Notes: a model not told the origin generated them from the letters alone. A stretch of DNA of 8,798 nucleotides from Candidatus Scatoplasma merdavium (GCA_017694135.1 JADING010000094.1:1-8798); one strand, 5' to 3'; numbered from the stretch's first letter, positions 1 to 6,357 are shown. Translations and numbers: made by a program.

Positions 1-15
1 ATCTCTAGCAACTCA

Positions 16-43
16 ATTTTAACACAGTAAACATCAAAGTCAA
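16..43 (-). promoter_or_regulatory. Sigma-A-type promoter pointing off the left edge
   Basis: On the minus strand a TTGACT -35 element (43-38) is followed after 16 bases by a TAAAAT -10 element (21-16). The -10 is preceded by TG plus one base, giving an extended -10 (TGTTAAAAT). It lies about 50 bases past the speB stop and points left, so it should drive a gene outside the window. No open frame of useful length starts inside positions 1-91 on either strand, and I see no convincing GC-rich terminator hairpin between speB and this promoter, so read-through from the speB operon is also possible. Confidence 0.55.
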
Positions 44-91
44 TGTTAAAAGTATTTGTCGTTTAAGATAATCACGTCACAAAAATAAAAT

Positions 92-970
92 TTATTTATT
101 CTTTTCGTTACAGTAATGCAAAAGCAAAACCATTTCTCGAAGGACCTTGGCAGCAACTTGAGAAGAAACGCGAGAAGTATCGTAATCCGGAGAAAGTTCA
201 ACGATATCGCAGCCGACAATATTGTTTAATCCGCGCATAGTTAATATAGCGTCTTCCAATTCTTTATAAGTGATACCACCAGCTTCCGGTGTTCCAGTTC
301 CAGGGAACAAAGAAGGATCTAAGACATCTAAATCGATAGTTATATATACCGGTCTATCCTTGAGTTCATCCACGCATTTATCAATACCGATTGTATCAAA
401 CAAACGCTGGTGAATATGGTTTTTAGCCCAAACAAATTCCTCTTTATCACCAGAGCGAATTCCAAACTGATACAAGGTTCCAGTATCCAACATATCGTAG
501 CACTTACGAAGAACCGTCGCATGTGAGAGTTCTCTACCTAAAAACTCTTCGCGCAAATCAGTGTGCGCGTCAAAATGGATAATACACAAATCGGGATATT
601 TTTTAACATACTCTCTGATAGTTCCATAGGTAACTAAGTGTTCCCCACCTATCATCACCGTCTTCTTGTTATCTTTAAGCATCTCCGAAGTGGTCTGAGA
701 AATAATATCTAAATCTTTCTCAACATCTCCCATCGGTATCTCTAAATCGCCGATATCGCAAGTTTTATAATCCTTTAAATCCATATCGAAATAAGGCGAA
801 TACCACTCTATTCCAATCGATTCGTTGCGAATAGCAGGACCGGCAAATCTAGTGCCAGCTTTGAAAGAGCAAGTAGCGTCCATCGGAACTGAAAATATTA
901 CGACATCAGCCTCCGAATAAAGAGCGTCACAAGATTGAAAAACTGATAAATTTCTATTAAATTTTTCCAT
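92..970 (-). CDS. speB: Agmatinase (ureohydrolase family)
   Basis: Likely hydrolyses agmatine to putrescine and urea in the cytoplasm, using two manganese ions. The 292-residue length is usual for the family. The metal ligands of the arginase/agmatinase fold are all visible: H111 in GGEHLVTYG, D134/H136/D138 in HFDAHTD, and D213/D215 in TIDLDVLDPS. The late VELSPDYD segment (about 257-264) corresponds to the family's conserved acidic site. The start is ATG at 970, with a GTGAGG ribosome site five bases upstream that overlaps the speA stop; the gap to speA is 7 bases. Adjacency to an arginine-type decarboxylase favours agmatinase over guanidinobutyrase, formiminoglutamase or arginase, which share this fold. 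Last gene of the visible operon. Family assignment is very safe; substrate is well supported by context but not proven. Confidence 0.93.
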   Translation of the reverse strand: MEKFNRNLSVFQSCDALYSEADVVIFSVPMDATCSFKAGTRFAGPAIRNESIGIEWYSPYFDMDLKDYKTCDIGDLEIPMGDVEKDLDIISQTTSEMLKDNKKTVMIGGEHLVTYGTIREYVKKYPDLCIIHFDAHTDLREEFLGRELSHATVLRKCYDMLDTGTLYQFGIRSGDKEEFVWAKNHIHQRLFDTIGIDKCVDELKDRPVYITIDLDVLDPSLFPGTGTPEAGGITYKELEDAILTMRGLNNIVGCDIVELSPDYDTSRVSSQVAAKVLREMVLLLHYCNEKNK

Positions 971-977
971 AATAACC

Positions 978-2489
978 TCACAAATCTATGTCGATATCAG
1001 AGCTTTTATACCACTGCTGCTGATCGATAACCTTAATGTAACCTTCCGAAGAATCAGAGAGAAGAACCCCGCCGTTCTTCAGATAAAACTCCACGAGTTC
1101 CAATGCGTTTTTACTAACCATTTCACCAGGGATACAAATAGGAATACCCGGGGGATAAATCATGATAGATTCCGCAGAAATTTCTCCTAACGCATCTTCT
1201 AAAGGAACGATTTTACAAGGAGCGTTATAAGCTTCACGAGGGCGAACAACTAAGGTTGGATACTCGTAATTAAAATGCGGCAGATCGATATTAATTCCGC
1301 TTGAATATCTCTTTTTCGAAAGATCGGACAAAGCGTAAACGAGCCTGTTAATATCTTCCTTTTTACTGCCAAGACCAACAATAGCTAAAACTTCAGAAAT
1401 CTCAGCTAGTTCAAGCTGAATGTTGTAATCTCTTTTCAATATATCGCGAACTTCAAACCCAGTAATACCAAGACCGCTAACTTCAATTACCAGCTTAGTT
1501 AAATCCATATTGAACCTAGCTGAACGATCGCAGTAAGAAGAATCTAAGACGCTGAGACCAGGAATCTTTGATATTTCTTTTCGCGCGTAATTTGCTAGCT
1601 CGATGTTTTCTTCAATCTTTTCTCTCCCGTGAAAATACAAATATTTTCTCGCCGCATCTAAAGAAGCTAAGAGAATGTGGTTAGGCGAAGTTGAAGACAA
1701 CATAGCAAAGGCTCTTTCCACGCGAGAAATATCTATCCTTCCCTTTTTACAAAGGATCAAAGAAGACTGAGTTAAAGATCCGCCGGTTTTATGTACCGAC
1801 ATCGTAGTAATATCAGCCCCCGCCTCCATAGCGGAAATAGGCATCTTATTAGAAAAGGCAAAATGAGAACCGTGAGCTTCATCACACATGACAACCATAT
1901 CTTTTGCATGAGCAGCTTCAACGATTCTTTTTAAATCTGAAACGATACCAAAATAAGTCGGGTTCAGAACAAAGACCGCTTTCGCATCGTGGTTTTCTTC
2001 CATGGCGCGAAGGTAAGTCTCATAAGCCACCCCGTTAGAGATACCGGTGTTAGGATCGCAATCAGGAGAAACAAACACCGGTGTAGCACCGGATAAAATA
2101 AGCCCGTTAATAACTGACTTATGAACGTTTCTAGGTAAAATGATCTTATCTTTCGGACGCAAGATAGAAAGCATTATTGTCAGTATTCCGCCCGTAGTTC
2201 CATTAACAGAAAACAGCGCTTTATCTGCCTGAAAAGCTTCGGCAGCTAAATCCTCAGCTTCCTTAATTACTCCGCGAGGATGGTAAAGGTTATCCAAACC
2301 AATTGGAGCGTTAAAATCCGCTTTAAAAACTTGTTTACCGCTGTAATCGGCTAAATCAGTAACTATTCCTCCCATCTTATGAGCGGGAACATCAAAACAA
2401 ACTGGAGACGAATCTAGATAACGAACACAAGCTTCTAAAAAGGGTTCTCTTTCCTGTCTAGCGTCTTTCTCTTGAGTTCTTTCTGTCAT
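978..2489 (-). CDS. speA: Arginine decarboxylase, PLP-dependent (Orn/Lys/Arg decarboxylase family)
   Basis: Decarboxylates a basic amino acid, most likely arginine to agmatine, the step before SpeB. At 503 residues it matches the short Gram-positive class (Bacillus SpeA type), not the roughly 700-residue inducible acid-stress enzymes. Visible motifs of the fold-type I PLP enzyme: SVNGTTGG (94-101, phosphate binding), H123 in RNVHKS (ring stacking), CDEAHGSH (202-209, with the PLP-nitrogen aspartate D203) and the Schiff-base lysine K234 in SVHKTGGSLTQ. The C-terminal domain carries the family segment YPPGIPICIPGE. The start is ATG at 2489, two bases after the metK stop. The ribosome site is weak (AAGAG about 16 bases back), so translation probably depends on coupling to metK. 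Lysine or ornithine decarboxylases belong to the same family; the adjacent agmatinase is what argues for arginine. Confidence 0.9.
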   Translation of the reverse strand: MTERTQEKDARQEREPFLEACVRYLDSSPVCFDVPAHKMGGIVTDLADYSGKQVFKADFNAPIGLDNLYHPRGVIKEAEDLAAEAFQADKALFSVNGTTGGILTIMLSILRPKDKIILPRNVHKSVINGLILSGATPVFVSPDCDPNTGISNGVAYETYLRAMEENHDAKAVFVLNPTYFGIVSDLKRIVEAAHAKDMVVMCDEAHGSHFAFSNKMPISAMEAGADITTMSVHKTGGSLTQSSLILCKKGRIDISRVERAFAMLSSTSPNHILLASLDAARKYLYFHGREKIEENIELANYARKEISKIPGLSVLDSSYCDRSARFNMDLTKLVIEVSGLGITGFEVRDILKRDYNIQLELAEISEVLAIVGLGSKKEDINRLVYALSDLSKKRYSSGINIDLPHFNYEYPTLVVRPREAYNAPCKIVPLEDALGEISAESIMIYPPGIPICIPGEMVSKNALELVEFYLKNGGVLLSDSSEGYIKVIDQQQWYKSSDIDIDL

Positions 2490-2491
2490 CT

Positions 2492-3670
2492 TTACTTGTT
2501 AAATCTCTTCTTCAATTTCTCGACATAATCGAGTTTTTCATAAGGCAAATCTAAATCGGGACGACCAAAATGCCCGTAATTAGTAAGTTCAGAATATTTA
2601 AAAGACGGATGGAACAAATTAAAACGATCGATTATTCCTTTTGGAGTGAAATCAAAAAGATCAACAACCGCTTTAAGTATCTCGTTTTTATCAACGGTTT
2701 CTGTACCGTAAGTATTCAAAGAAATTGAAACAGGTTCAGATACTCCAATAGCGTAAGAAAGCTGAATTAAGCAGCGAGAAGCTAAACCAGCTGCAACGAT
2801 ATTCTTAGCCGCGTGTCTAGCAGCGTAAGTCGCAGTTCTATCAACTTTAGTAGGATCTTTCCCCGAGAAAGCCCCACCGCCGTGCGGACAGTAACCGCCG
2901 TAAGTATCAACAATGAGCTTTCTTCCGGTTAAACCTGTATCACCTAAAGGTCCACCAATGACAAACCTTCCTGTAGGATTTATATAAGTTTTAAAATCTA
3001 AATTCATATTAAAAGAAGAAATAACTGGATTAATGACCTCTTCTTTAATCATTTTTCTAAATTCTTCAATATCTACTTCTTCATCGTGCTGCGAAGAAAA
3101 CACTACCGCATCAACCTTGGGGCTAGATGCATCAGTGTAATCGATAGTCACTTGAGACTTCATACCCGGGCGAGCATGAGGAAGCTTACCTTGATGGCGG
3201 AGTAAAGAAGCGTAACGCACTAACTTATGAGCAACAACAATCGCTAGAGGCATGTAGTTTTTGGTTTCTGAAGAAGCGTAACCAAACATAATACCTTGGT
3301 CTCCAGCTCCAAATTCATCATCCGAATGCTTAACGCCCATTGAAATATCCGGTGACTGTCTTTTAACTAAAACTTCGATGTCGCAAGTATCCGCACCGAT
3401 TCCAATTTCCGGAGAAGTATATCCAATCTCACGCAAAATGTTTCTTGCTATCTTTTCATAATCGGGTTCTAAGTCTCTTTCTGTCGTCACTTCCCCAGCA
3501 ATAACTATCTTTTCTTTGGTCGCTAATACTTCAACAGCAGAGCGAGCTTCGGGATTTTTTGAAATCAAATCATCCAAAATCGAATCAGCAATCTTATCGC
3601 AAACCTTATCAGGATGACCTTCAGAAACCGACTCAGAAGTAAATAATACTTTCATATTTTTATCCAACAT
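2492..3670 (-). CDS. metK: S-adenosylmethionine synthetase
   Basis: Makes S-adenosylmethionine from methionine and ATP. With the start chosen here it has 392 residues, a normal family length. Landmarks: SEGHPDK (16-22, ATP site), GAGDQGIMFGYA (121-132) and the glycine-rich phosphate loop GGGAFSGKDPTKVDR (264-278). The open frame extends six codons further, to a TTG at 3688, but a strong GGGGGTG ribosome site (3683-3677) lies six bases before the ATG at 3670, so that ATG is the likely start; a further ATG six codons in (MKVLFTSES) is also close to usual metK starts. It begins 14 bases after the TSCPD gene and is followed after two bases by speA. The location in one run with speA and speB suggests SAM supply for polyamine synthesis (decarboxylated SAM for spermidine), though SAM has many other uses. 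Confidence 0.96.
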   Translation of the reverse strand: MLDKNMKVLFTSESVSEGHPDKVCDKIADSILDDLISKNPEARSAVEVLATKEKIVIAGEVTTERDLEPDYEKIARNILREIGYTSPEIGIGADTCDIEVLVKRQSPDISMGVKHSDDEFGAGDQGIMFGYASSETKNYMPLAIVVAHKLVRYASLLRHQGKLPHARPGMKSQVTIDYTDASSPKVDAVVFSSQHDEEVDIEEFRKMIKEEVINPVISSFNMNLDFKTYINPTGRFVIGGPLGDTGLTGRKLIVDTYGGYCPHGGGAFSGKDPTKVDRTATYAARHAAKNIVAAGLASRCLIQLSYAIGVSEPVSISLNTYGTETVDKNEILKAVVDLFDFTPKGIIDRFNLFHPSFKYSELTNYGHFGRPDLDLPYEKLDYVEKLKKRFNK

Positions 3671-3676
3671 ATATTT

Positions 3677-3683
3677 CACCCCC
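3677..3683 (-). promoter_or_regulatory. Ribosome binding site fixing the metK start
   Basis: The minus strand reads GGGGGTG here, six bases before the ATG at 3670-3668. It lies inside the short gap after the TSCPD stop (3687-3685) and would overlap coding sequence if metK began at the upstream TTG (3688) or ATG (3685). This argues for the shorter 392-residue MetK. Confidence 0.7.
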
Positions 3684-3684
3684 A

Positions 3685-3948
3685 TCAATTTAAACTAGCT
3701 AAGATCTCTTCACAAGCACAAGCCAATTGATCCGGACAAGATGTAGGCTTGCTTCTACACGGAATACCTTTTAAAAGTTCTGCGACTTCTTCCAAGCTTC
3801 TCCCTTTAACTAATTTAGATACTCCAGTAGTATTTCCCGGACATCCACCGAAAAAATTAACTTCTATAATCTCGTGAGTTTTTTCATCGTAAGAGATATC
3901 TATCTTATAAGAGCAAGTCATCTTCGTTTTATATTCGTACTTTTTCAC
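3685..3948 (-). CDS. Small TSCPD-domain protein (TIGR03905-like)
   Basis: An 87-residue protein that is nearly all TSCPD domain, a cysteine-rich module also found at the C-terminus of some B12-dependent ribonucleotide reductases; the stand-alone family has no established function. Visible motifs are FGGCPGN (33-39) and TSCPDQLA (69-76). Cysteines at 12, 36, 64 and 71 match the family pattern from memory, and two more follow closely at 77 and 79 (LACACEE). The frame stays open upstream to 4029, but a perfect AAGGAGG site eight bases before the GTG at 3948, and the usual family length, support GTG. Start and upstream stop overlap as GTGA, giving a 4-base overlap with the Gx-transporter gene and probable translational coupling. 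Metal or nucleotide binding is possible but not shown. Confidence 0.82.
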   Translation of the reverse strand: MKKYEYKTKMTCSYKIDISYDEKTHEIIEVNFFGGCPGNTTGVSKLVKGRSLEEVAELLKGIPCRSKPTSCPDQLACACEEILASLN

Positions 3949-4481
3949 TCTTTTTTCCTCCTTCCTCCGCGTCTGATTTTCTGAATAGAAGAAAGAGGCG
4001 GCAAGGTCTTTATTATCATACTTACACATATAGCTAAAAGCAAACCAGATCCAATAGAAAATAAAGATAACAAAGGCAGATACAAAAACATATACGGAGT
4101 ATCAACAATAAATATGTAAGTAATAATCTGGCCTAATACATGAAAGAAGGCACCGGAAGCTGAAATTCCATAAATTGATGCCCTAGTTAAATAATAAAGA
4201 AGAACCGTAATAAAAGAAGAAAAAATAGCTCCAGACAGCGATAGTAAAAAATTAGTTCCAAATCCGGTAAAAATAAGTCCAACTAACACGCAACGAACCA
4301 AAGAAATAGCCGGATAGTACCACACTCCTAAATAAAAACAAGCGAAAAGCGAAACCACGTTAGCTAGACCTATTCTAAACCCGGGGATAATAAATGACAG
4401 ATTAATCAAAGAATCTATCGCGTGCAAACCAACACCCATAGCGACCAGCATCGCTACTAAACACATTTTATATATCGTCAT
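3945..4481 (-). CDS. Gx transporter / HepS component I-type membrane protein (EetB-like)
   Basis: A 178-residue, very hydrophobic protein with about five to six membrane segments and a basic C-terminal tail (KIRRGGRRKKE). Family landmarks are PGFRIGLANVVSL (33-45), SLSGAIFS (81-88) and SGAFFHVLGQ (109-118), the pattern of proteins annotated Gx transporter family or heptaprenyl diphosphate synthase component I. It resembles the S components of ECF transporters. As I recall, EetB of the Listeria extracellular electron transfer locus is of this type. It overlaps the NusG-II gene by four bases (ATGA) and the TSCPD gene by four (GTGA), so all three are probably co-translated. The pairing with a NusG-II protein next to rnf genes suggests a role in a membrane redox pathway, perhaps quinone or flavin related; substrate unknown. 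Confidence 0.8.
   Translation of the reverse strand: MTIYKMCLVAMLVAMGVGLHAIDSLINLSFIIPGFRIGLANVVSLFACFYLGVWYYPAISLVRCVLVGLIFTGFGTNFLLSLSGAIFSSFITVLLYYLTRASIYGISASGAFFHVLGQIITYIFIVDTPYMFLYLPLLSLFSIGSGLLLAICVSMIIKTLPPLSSIQKIRRGGRRKKE
3957..3963 (-). promoter_or_regulatory. Ribosome binding site fixing the TSCPD start
   Basis: A perfect AAGGAGG on the minus strand, eight bases before the GTG at 3948. It lies inside the last codons of the Gx-transporter gene and decides for the GTG start over the longer open frame that runs up to 4029. Confidence 0.75.
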
Positions 4482-5077
4482 GCGTCTGGCCCCTCATAAT
4501 CGCTATTAACAATCCAGAAATACATTGAATTTGGTAAGCAAACCACTGGATAGTTAACAAAATCCATATACCCTTGATTCGAACAAATATGATCGGGTGA
4601 ATCCTCTTGAACAATCCTAAATCCACCATTGTAGATAAGGCAATCAACTTGCGGACCATACAGTGTCGCAAAGCTTTGAAAATCTTCAAAAGAATCACTA
4701 ACCACCAAATAGAATCCATTTAAAATGTCATAACTAGCATACATGAGCTCACTGACATCGATTTCCTTTTCAACTAATTCTCCAACGTAACTTTCGTAAG
4801 TTTTCTTATATTCTTCCCCATCTTTTAATTCCCGGCGGAAAGAAAGACAGTAAGTCAGGCTCTCACCATTAGAATCATAAAGCGGCAAAGAAGAAGCCAC
4901 CACCGAATTCTGATAACGAATGTAAAGAGAAGATAAGGCTGACTTAGGAGTGTAAATGGAAGTTAAAGCCCATATAAAAACCCCAGCAATGCTAACAACG
5001 ATAACCGCCAAGCAGATCACATCGATTAAATTAAATTTAAGTCTCTTGGCTACCTTCTCTTCGCTTTTTTCCATCAT
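4478..5077 (-). CDS. Membrane-anchored NusG domain II protein (EetA-like)
   Basis: A 199-residue protein with a charged cytoplasmic N-terminus, one membrane helix (about 17-39) and an outside domain. The C-terminal 145-190 region fits NusG domain II: YNGGFRIVQEDSPDHIC, then CLPN at 180-183. In this family the signature is usually CPDxxC followed by CLP; here the first cysteine is serine (S160), while C165 and C180 remain, with extra cysteines at 77 and 146. It is not a transcription factor despite the domain name. Proteins of this type often sit beside Gx transporters, Rnf genes or ApbE, and EetA of flavin-based electron transfer is, from memory, one of them. First gene of its operon; ATG at 5077 or 5074. 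No clear Shine-Dalgarno sequence is visible, and a hairpin lies just upstream. The 40-140 region is unassigned and makes the protein longer than usual for the family. Confidence 0.75.
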   Translation of the reverse strand: MMEKSEEKVAKRLKFNLIDVICLAVIVVSIAGVFIWALTSIYTPKSALSSLYIRYQNSVVASSLPLYDSNGESLTYCLSFRRELKDGEEYKKTYESYVGELVEKEIDVSELMYASYDILNGFYLVVSDSFEDFQSFATLYGPQVDCLIYNGGFRIVQEDSPDHICSNQGYMDFVNYPVVCLPNSMYFWIVNSDYEGPDA

Positions 5078-5090
5078 TAACTAACATTAG

Positions 5091-5104
5091 CGCGGGAACC
5101 CGCG
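5091..5104 (-). promoter_or_regulatory. Perfect GC-rich inverted repeat in the leader of the second operon
   Basis: CGCGGG and CCCGCG flank a two-base spacer, the most GC-rich stretch in an otherwise AT-rich 119-base gap. On the minus strand it is not followed by a T-run, so it is not a terminator for this direction. It falls at the predicted transcription start of the promoter at 5140-5112 and ends 13 bases before the ATG at 5077. A role as a 5' mRNA-stabilising stem, or as a binding site for a regulator, is possible. Confidence 0.5.
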
Positions 5105-5111
5105 TTTATTT

Positions 5112-5140
5112 ATTATATTAGCTTTATCTAAATTTATAAA
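5112..5140 (-). promoter_or_regulatory. Promoter of the NusG-II / metK / spe operon
   Basis: On the minus strand a perfect TATAAT (5117-5112) follows a TTTATA -35 (5140-5135, four of six consensus bases) with a 17-base spacer. It sits between the rnfB terminator and the NusG-II gene, exactly where a new transcription unit should begin. A second possible -35 (TTGTCA) lies a little further upstream but pairs with a poorer -10. Confidence 0.6.
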
Positions 5141-5166
5141 ACCAAGATGACAAAAATATACAAATT

Positions 5167-5191
5167 AAAAAGCACCCCTGCTGAGGTGCTT
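5167..5191 (-). terminator. Intrinsic terminator after rnfB
   Basis: The minus strand reads AAGCACCTC, loop AGCA, GGGGTGCTT, then a T-run. The stem is nine pairs with one G-T pair. The hairpin begins five bases after the rnfB stop codon and ends the rnf operon, which shows that the short rnfB is a finished gene end and not a frameshifted one. Confidence 0.88.
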
Positions 5192-5196
5192 AATAA

Positions 5197-5523
5197 TTAA
5201 TAAGTAACTTTAATTGTCTGACCATCAGGGCCTTCAGTGTTAGCTAAGTAATCGATAACCGCTTGCGCCTTATCTTGCTTAATAACTTTACAAGCGCTAA
5301 CCTTATTGACTTCTTTTGAAACTAAAGCTGAAGCTAAACCAGAACAACCAGGATATCCGCAACCGCCGCAGTTAGCACCGGGAAGAAGTTTAGTAACTTC
5401 TTCAATACGGTTATCTTCCTTAACTTTGAACTTGGTCGAAACAAAGGCGATGACAACACCTAGAACCAAAGCGCAGACTACCAACACAGCAACGGCAATA
5501 AAAATTTTTGCAACGTCCGACAT
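5197..5523 (-). CDS. rnfB: Short RnfB: membrane anchor plus one [4Fe-4S] module, no ferredoxin domain
   Basis: RnfB carries electrons into or out of the Rnf membrane complex. This 108-residue version has one N-terminal membrane helix (about 5-28) and the RnfB-type cluster module with LPGANCGGCGYPGC and ligands C52, C55, C60 and C78 (C-x2-C-x4-C-x17-C). Ordinary RnfB proteins continue with a domain holding two further [4Fe-4S] clusters; here the chain stops 30 residues after C78, and a terminator follows at once. No remnant of the missing domain is seen. The start is uncertain: an AAGGAG site lies ten bases before ATG 5523 (used here) and four before GTG 5529, which would add two residues and overlap the upstream stop as GTGA. 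Identity of the module is clear; whether it acts as a full RnfB is open. Confidence 0.85.
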   Translation of the reverse strand: MSDVAKIFIAVAVLVVCALVLGVVIAFVSTKFKVKEDNRIEEVTKLLPGANCGGCGYPGCSGLASALVSKEVNKVSACKVIKQDKAQAVIDYLANTEGPDGQTIKVTY

Positions 5524-5525
5524 AA

Positions 5526-5768
5526 TCACTTTTCTCCTTTATCAGTATTGTTTCTATTATCTTCTTTGCTATCTTGAACTAAGGAAGATACTTTGAATTC
5601 CTCTTCTCTTTTACCGCAAGATAGCATACATCCAGCACAGCCGACGATATCTTTCGGGCAGTCATCTGGAGCTTTAGTTTTCTTGTTGATTAAGTAGCTT
5701 ATTACAAATATCGCTATCAGACTACCAACTAAAACTATTGCTAAGATAACTTTAAGATAAGTTGGCAT
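5526..5768 (-). CDS. Small single-pass membrane protein with a four-cysteine cluster (NqrM-like by layout)
   Basis: An 80-residue protein with one N-terminal membrane helix (about 5-27), a basic stretch (NKKTK), then four cysteines at 37, 44, 47 and 51 (C-x6-C-x2-C-x3-C, around DCPKDIVGCAGCMLSC), and a charged tail rich in E, D, K and N. I do not recognise a named family with confidence. Two comparisons fit by size and topology: NqrM (DUF539), which is needed to mature the iron centre between NqrD and NqrE, and the FeoB-associated Cys-rich membrane proteins. RnfE and RnfA are the homologues of NqrD and NqrE and are encoded immediately upstream, so a metallocentre role is reasonable. Start ATG 5768 overlaps the rnfA stop by one base (TAATG) without a strong ribosome site, and its stop touches rnfB. 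It may instead be an extra redox subunit. Confidence 0.75.
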   Translation of the reverse strand: MPTYLKVILAIVLVGSLIAIFVISYLINKKTKAPDDCPKDIVGCAGCMLSCGKREEEFKVSSLVQDSKEDNRNNTDKGEK

Positions 5769-6343
5769 TAACTCAACAATCCCGAGAAGCCCATGAAGGC
5801 CATAGCCATAAAGGCAGTAGCAATAAACGAAATAGCTTGACCTTTAAATGTTCTGAAAGGATTCGCAATAGCTAAGCGCTGCTGCATAGCTGAGAAGATA
5901 ACTAAGACCATGAAATAGCCGAGAGGGACACCTAAGCAGTTAGCCAAGACATCTTGCCACTGGGTTCCACCCATTGAAGAAACCGAGATAGCTAAACCTA
6001 AGACGACGCAGTTAGTAGTAATTAAAGGCAAATAGATACCTAACGATTTATACAATGAAGGAAGGAATCTCTTCATGACGATTTCAAGCATCTGAACGAA
6101 AGAAGCAATAACTAAGATGAAAACGACAGTGTTTAAATAAGAAACATCTAAAGCAGCGGTAATAAATGATAAACCCCAGCAAATAAGACCGGTTAAGAAG
6201 CAGACCAAGGTCAAGGCCATACCCATACCGATAGAAGACTTCCAATTGTTAGAAAGTCCGATATAAGAACAAAGACCCTTGTAGCCAGATAAGACAACGT
6301 TATTGACTAAGATTGTCGAAATTAATGTAATAATGAAATCCAT
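5768..6343 (-). CDS. rnfA: Electron transport complex subunit RnfA
   Basis: A 191-residue integral membrane protein of about six helices, normal length for RnfA (homologue of NqrE). Typical segments are ILVNNVVLSGYKGLCSYIG (11-29), LGIYLPLITTNCVVLGLAI (101-119) and a late VPLGYFMVLVIFS. C25 and C112 are the pair that, with two cysteines of RnfE, hold a [2Fe-2S] cluster in the middle of the membrane in Rnf and Nqr structures; both are present. The pair forms an inverted-topology core through which electrons cross the membrane coupled to Na+ or H+ movement. Start ATG 6343 has AAGGGG seven bases upstream, overlapping the rnfE stop 14 bases away. The Rnf rather than Nqr assignment rests on the neighbouring RnfB-type module and gene order G-E-A-B. 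Confidence 0.93.
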   Translation of the reverse strand: MDFIITLISTILVNNVVLSGYKGLCSYIGLSNNWKSSIGMGMALTLVCFLTGLICWGLSFITAALDVSYLNTVVFILVIASFVQMLEIVMKRFLPSLYKSLGIYLPLITTNCVVLGLAISVSSMGGTQWQDVLANCLGVPLGYFMVLVIFSAMQQRLAIANPFRTFKGQAISFIATAFMAMAFMGFSGLLS

Positions 6344-6357
6344 AACGTTTCCCCTTT

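Noticed and set aside
971..980. Genetic code 4 (TGA as tryptophan), as in Mollicutes
   Set aside because: Tryptophans checked in SpeB and RnfE are TGG. TGA ends speA, the TSCPD gene, the Gx gene, the NusG-II gene and the Cys4 gene at tight junctions where the next gene starts at once.
3671..3684. SAM-responsive riboswitch ahead of metK
   Set aside because: Only 14 bases separate metK from the gene before it, far too short for an S-box. The operon leader at 5078-5140 also lacks room for one.
4468..4719. Second minus-strand frame inside the NusG-II gene
   Set aside because: It overlaps the C-terminal NusG-II motif region in another frame, has no ribosome site I can see and no recognisable motif.
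5091..5104. The GC hairpin as an intrinsic terminator
   Set aside because: On the minus strand no T-run follows. On the plus strand it is followed by a T-rich stretch, but there is no plus-strand gene to terminate.
5197..5529. rnfB as a frameshifted pseudogene
   Set aside because: The module is intact, its stop is followed within five bases by a clean terminator hairpin, and no ferredoxin-type cysteine motif remains in any frame downstream.
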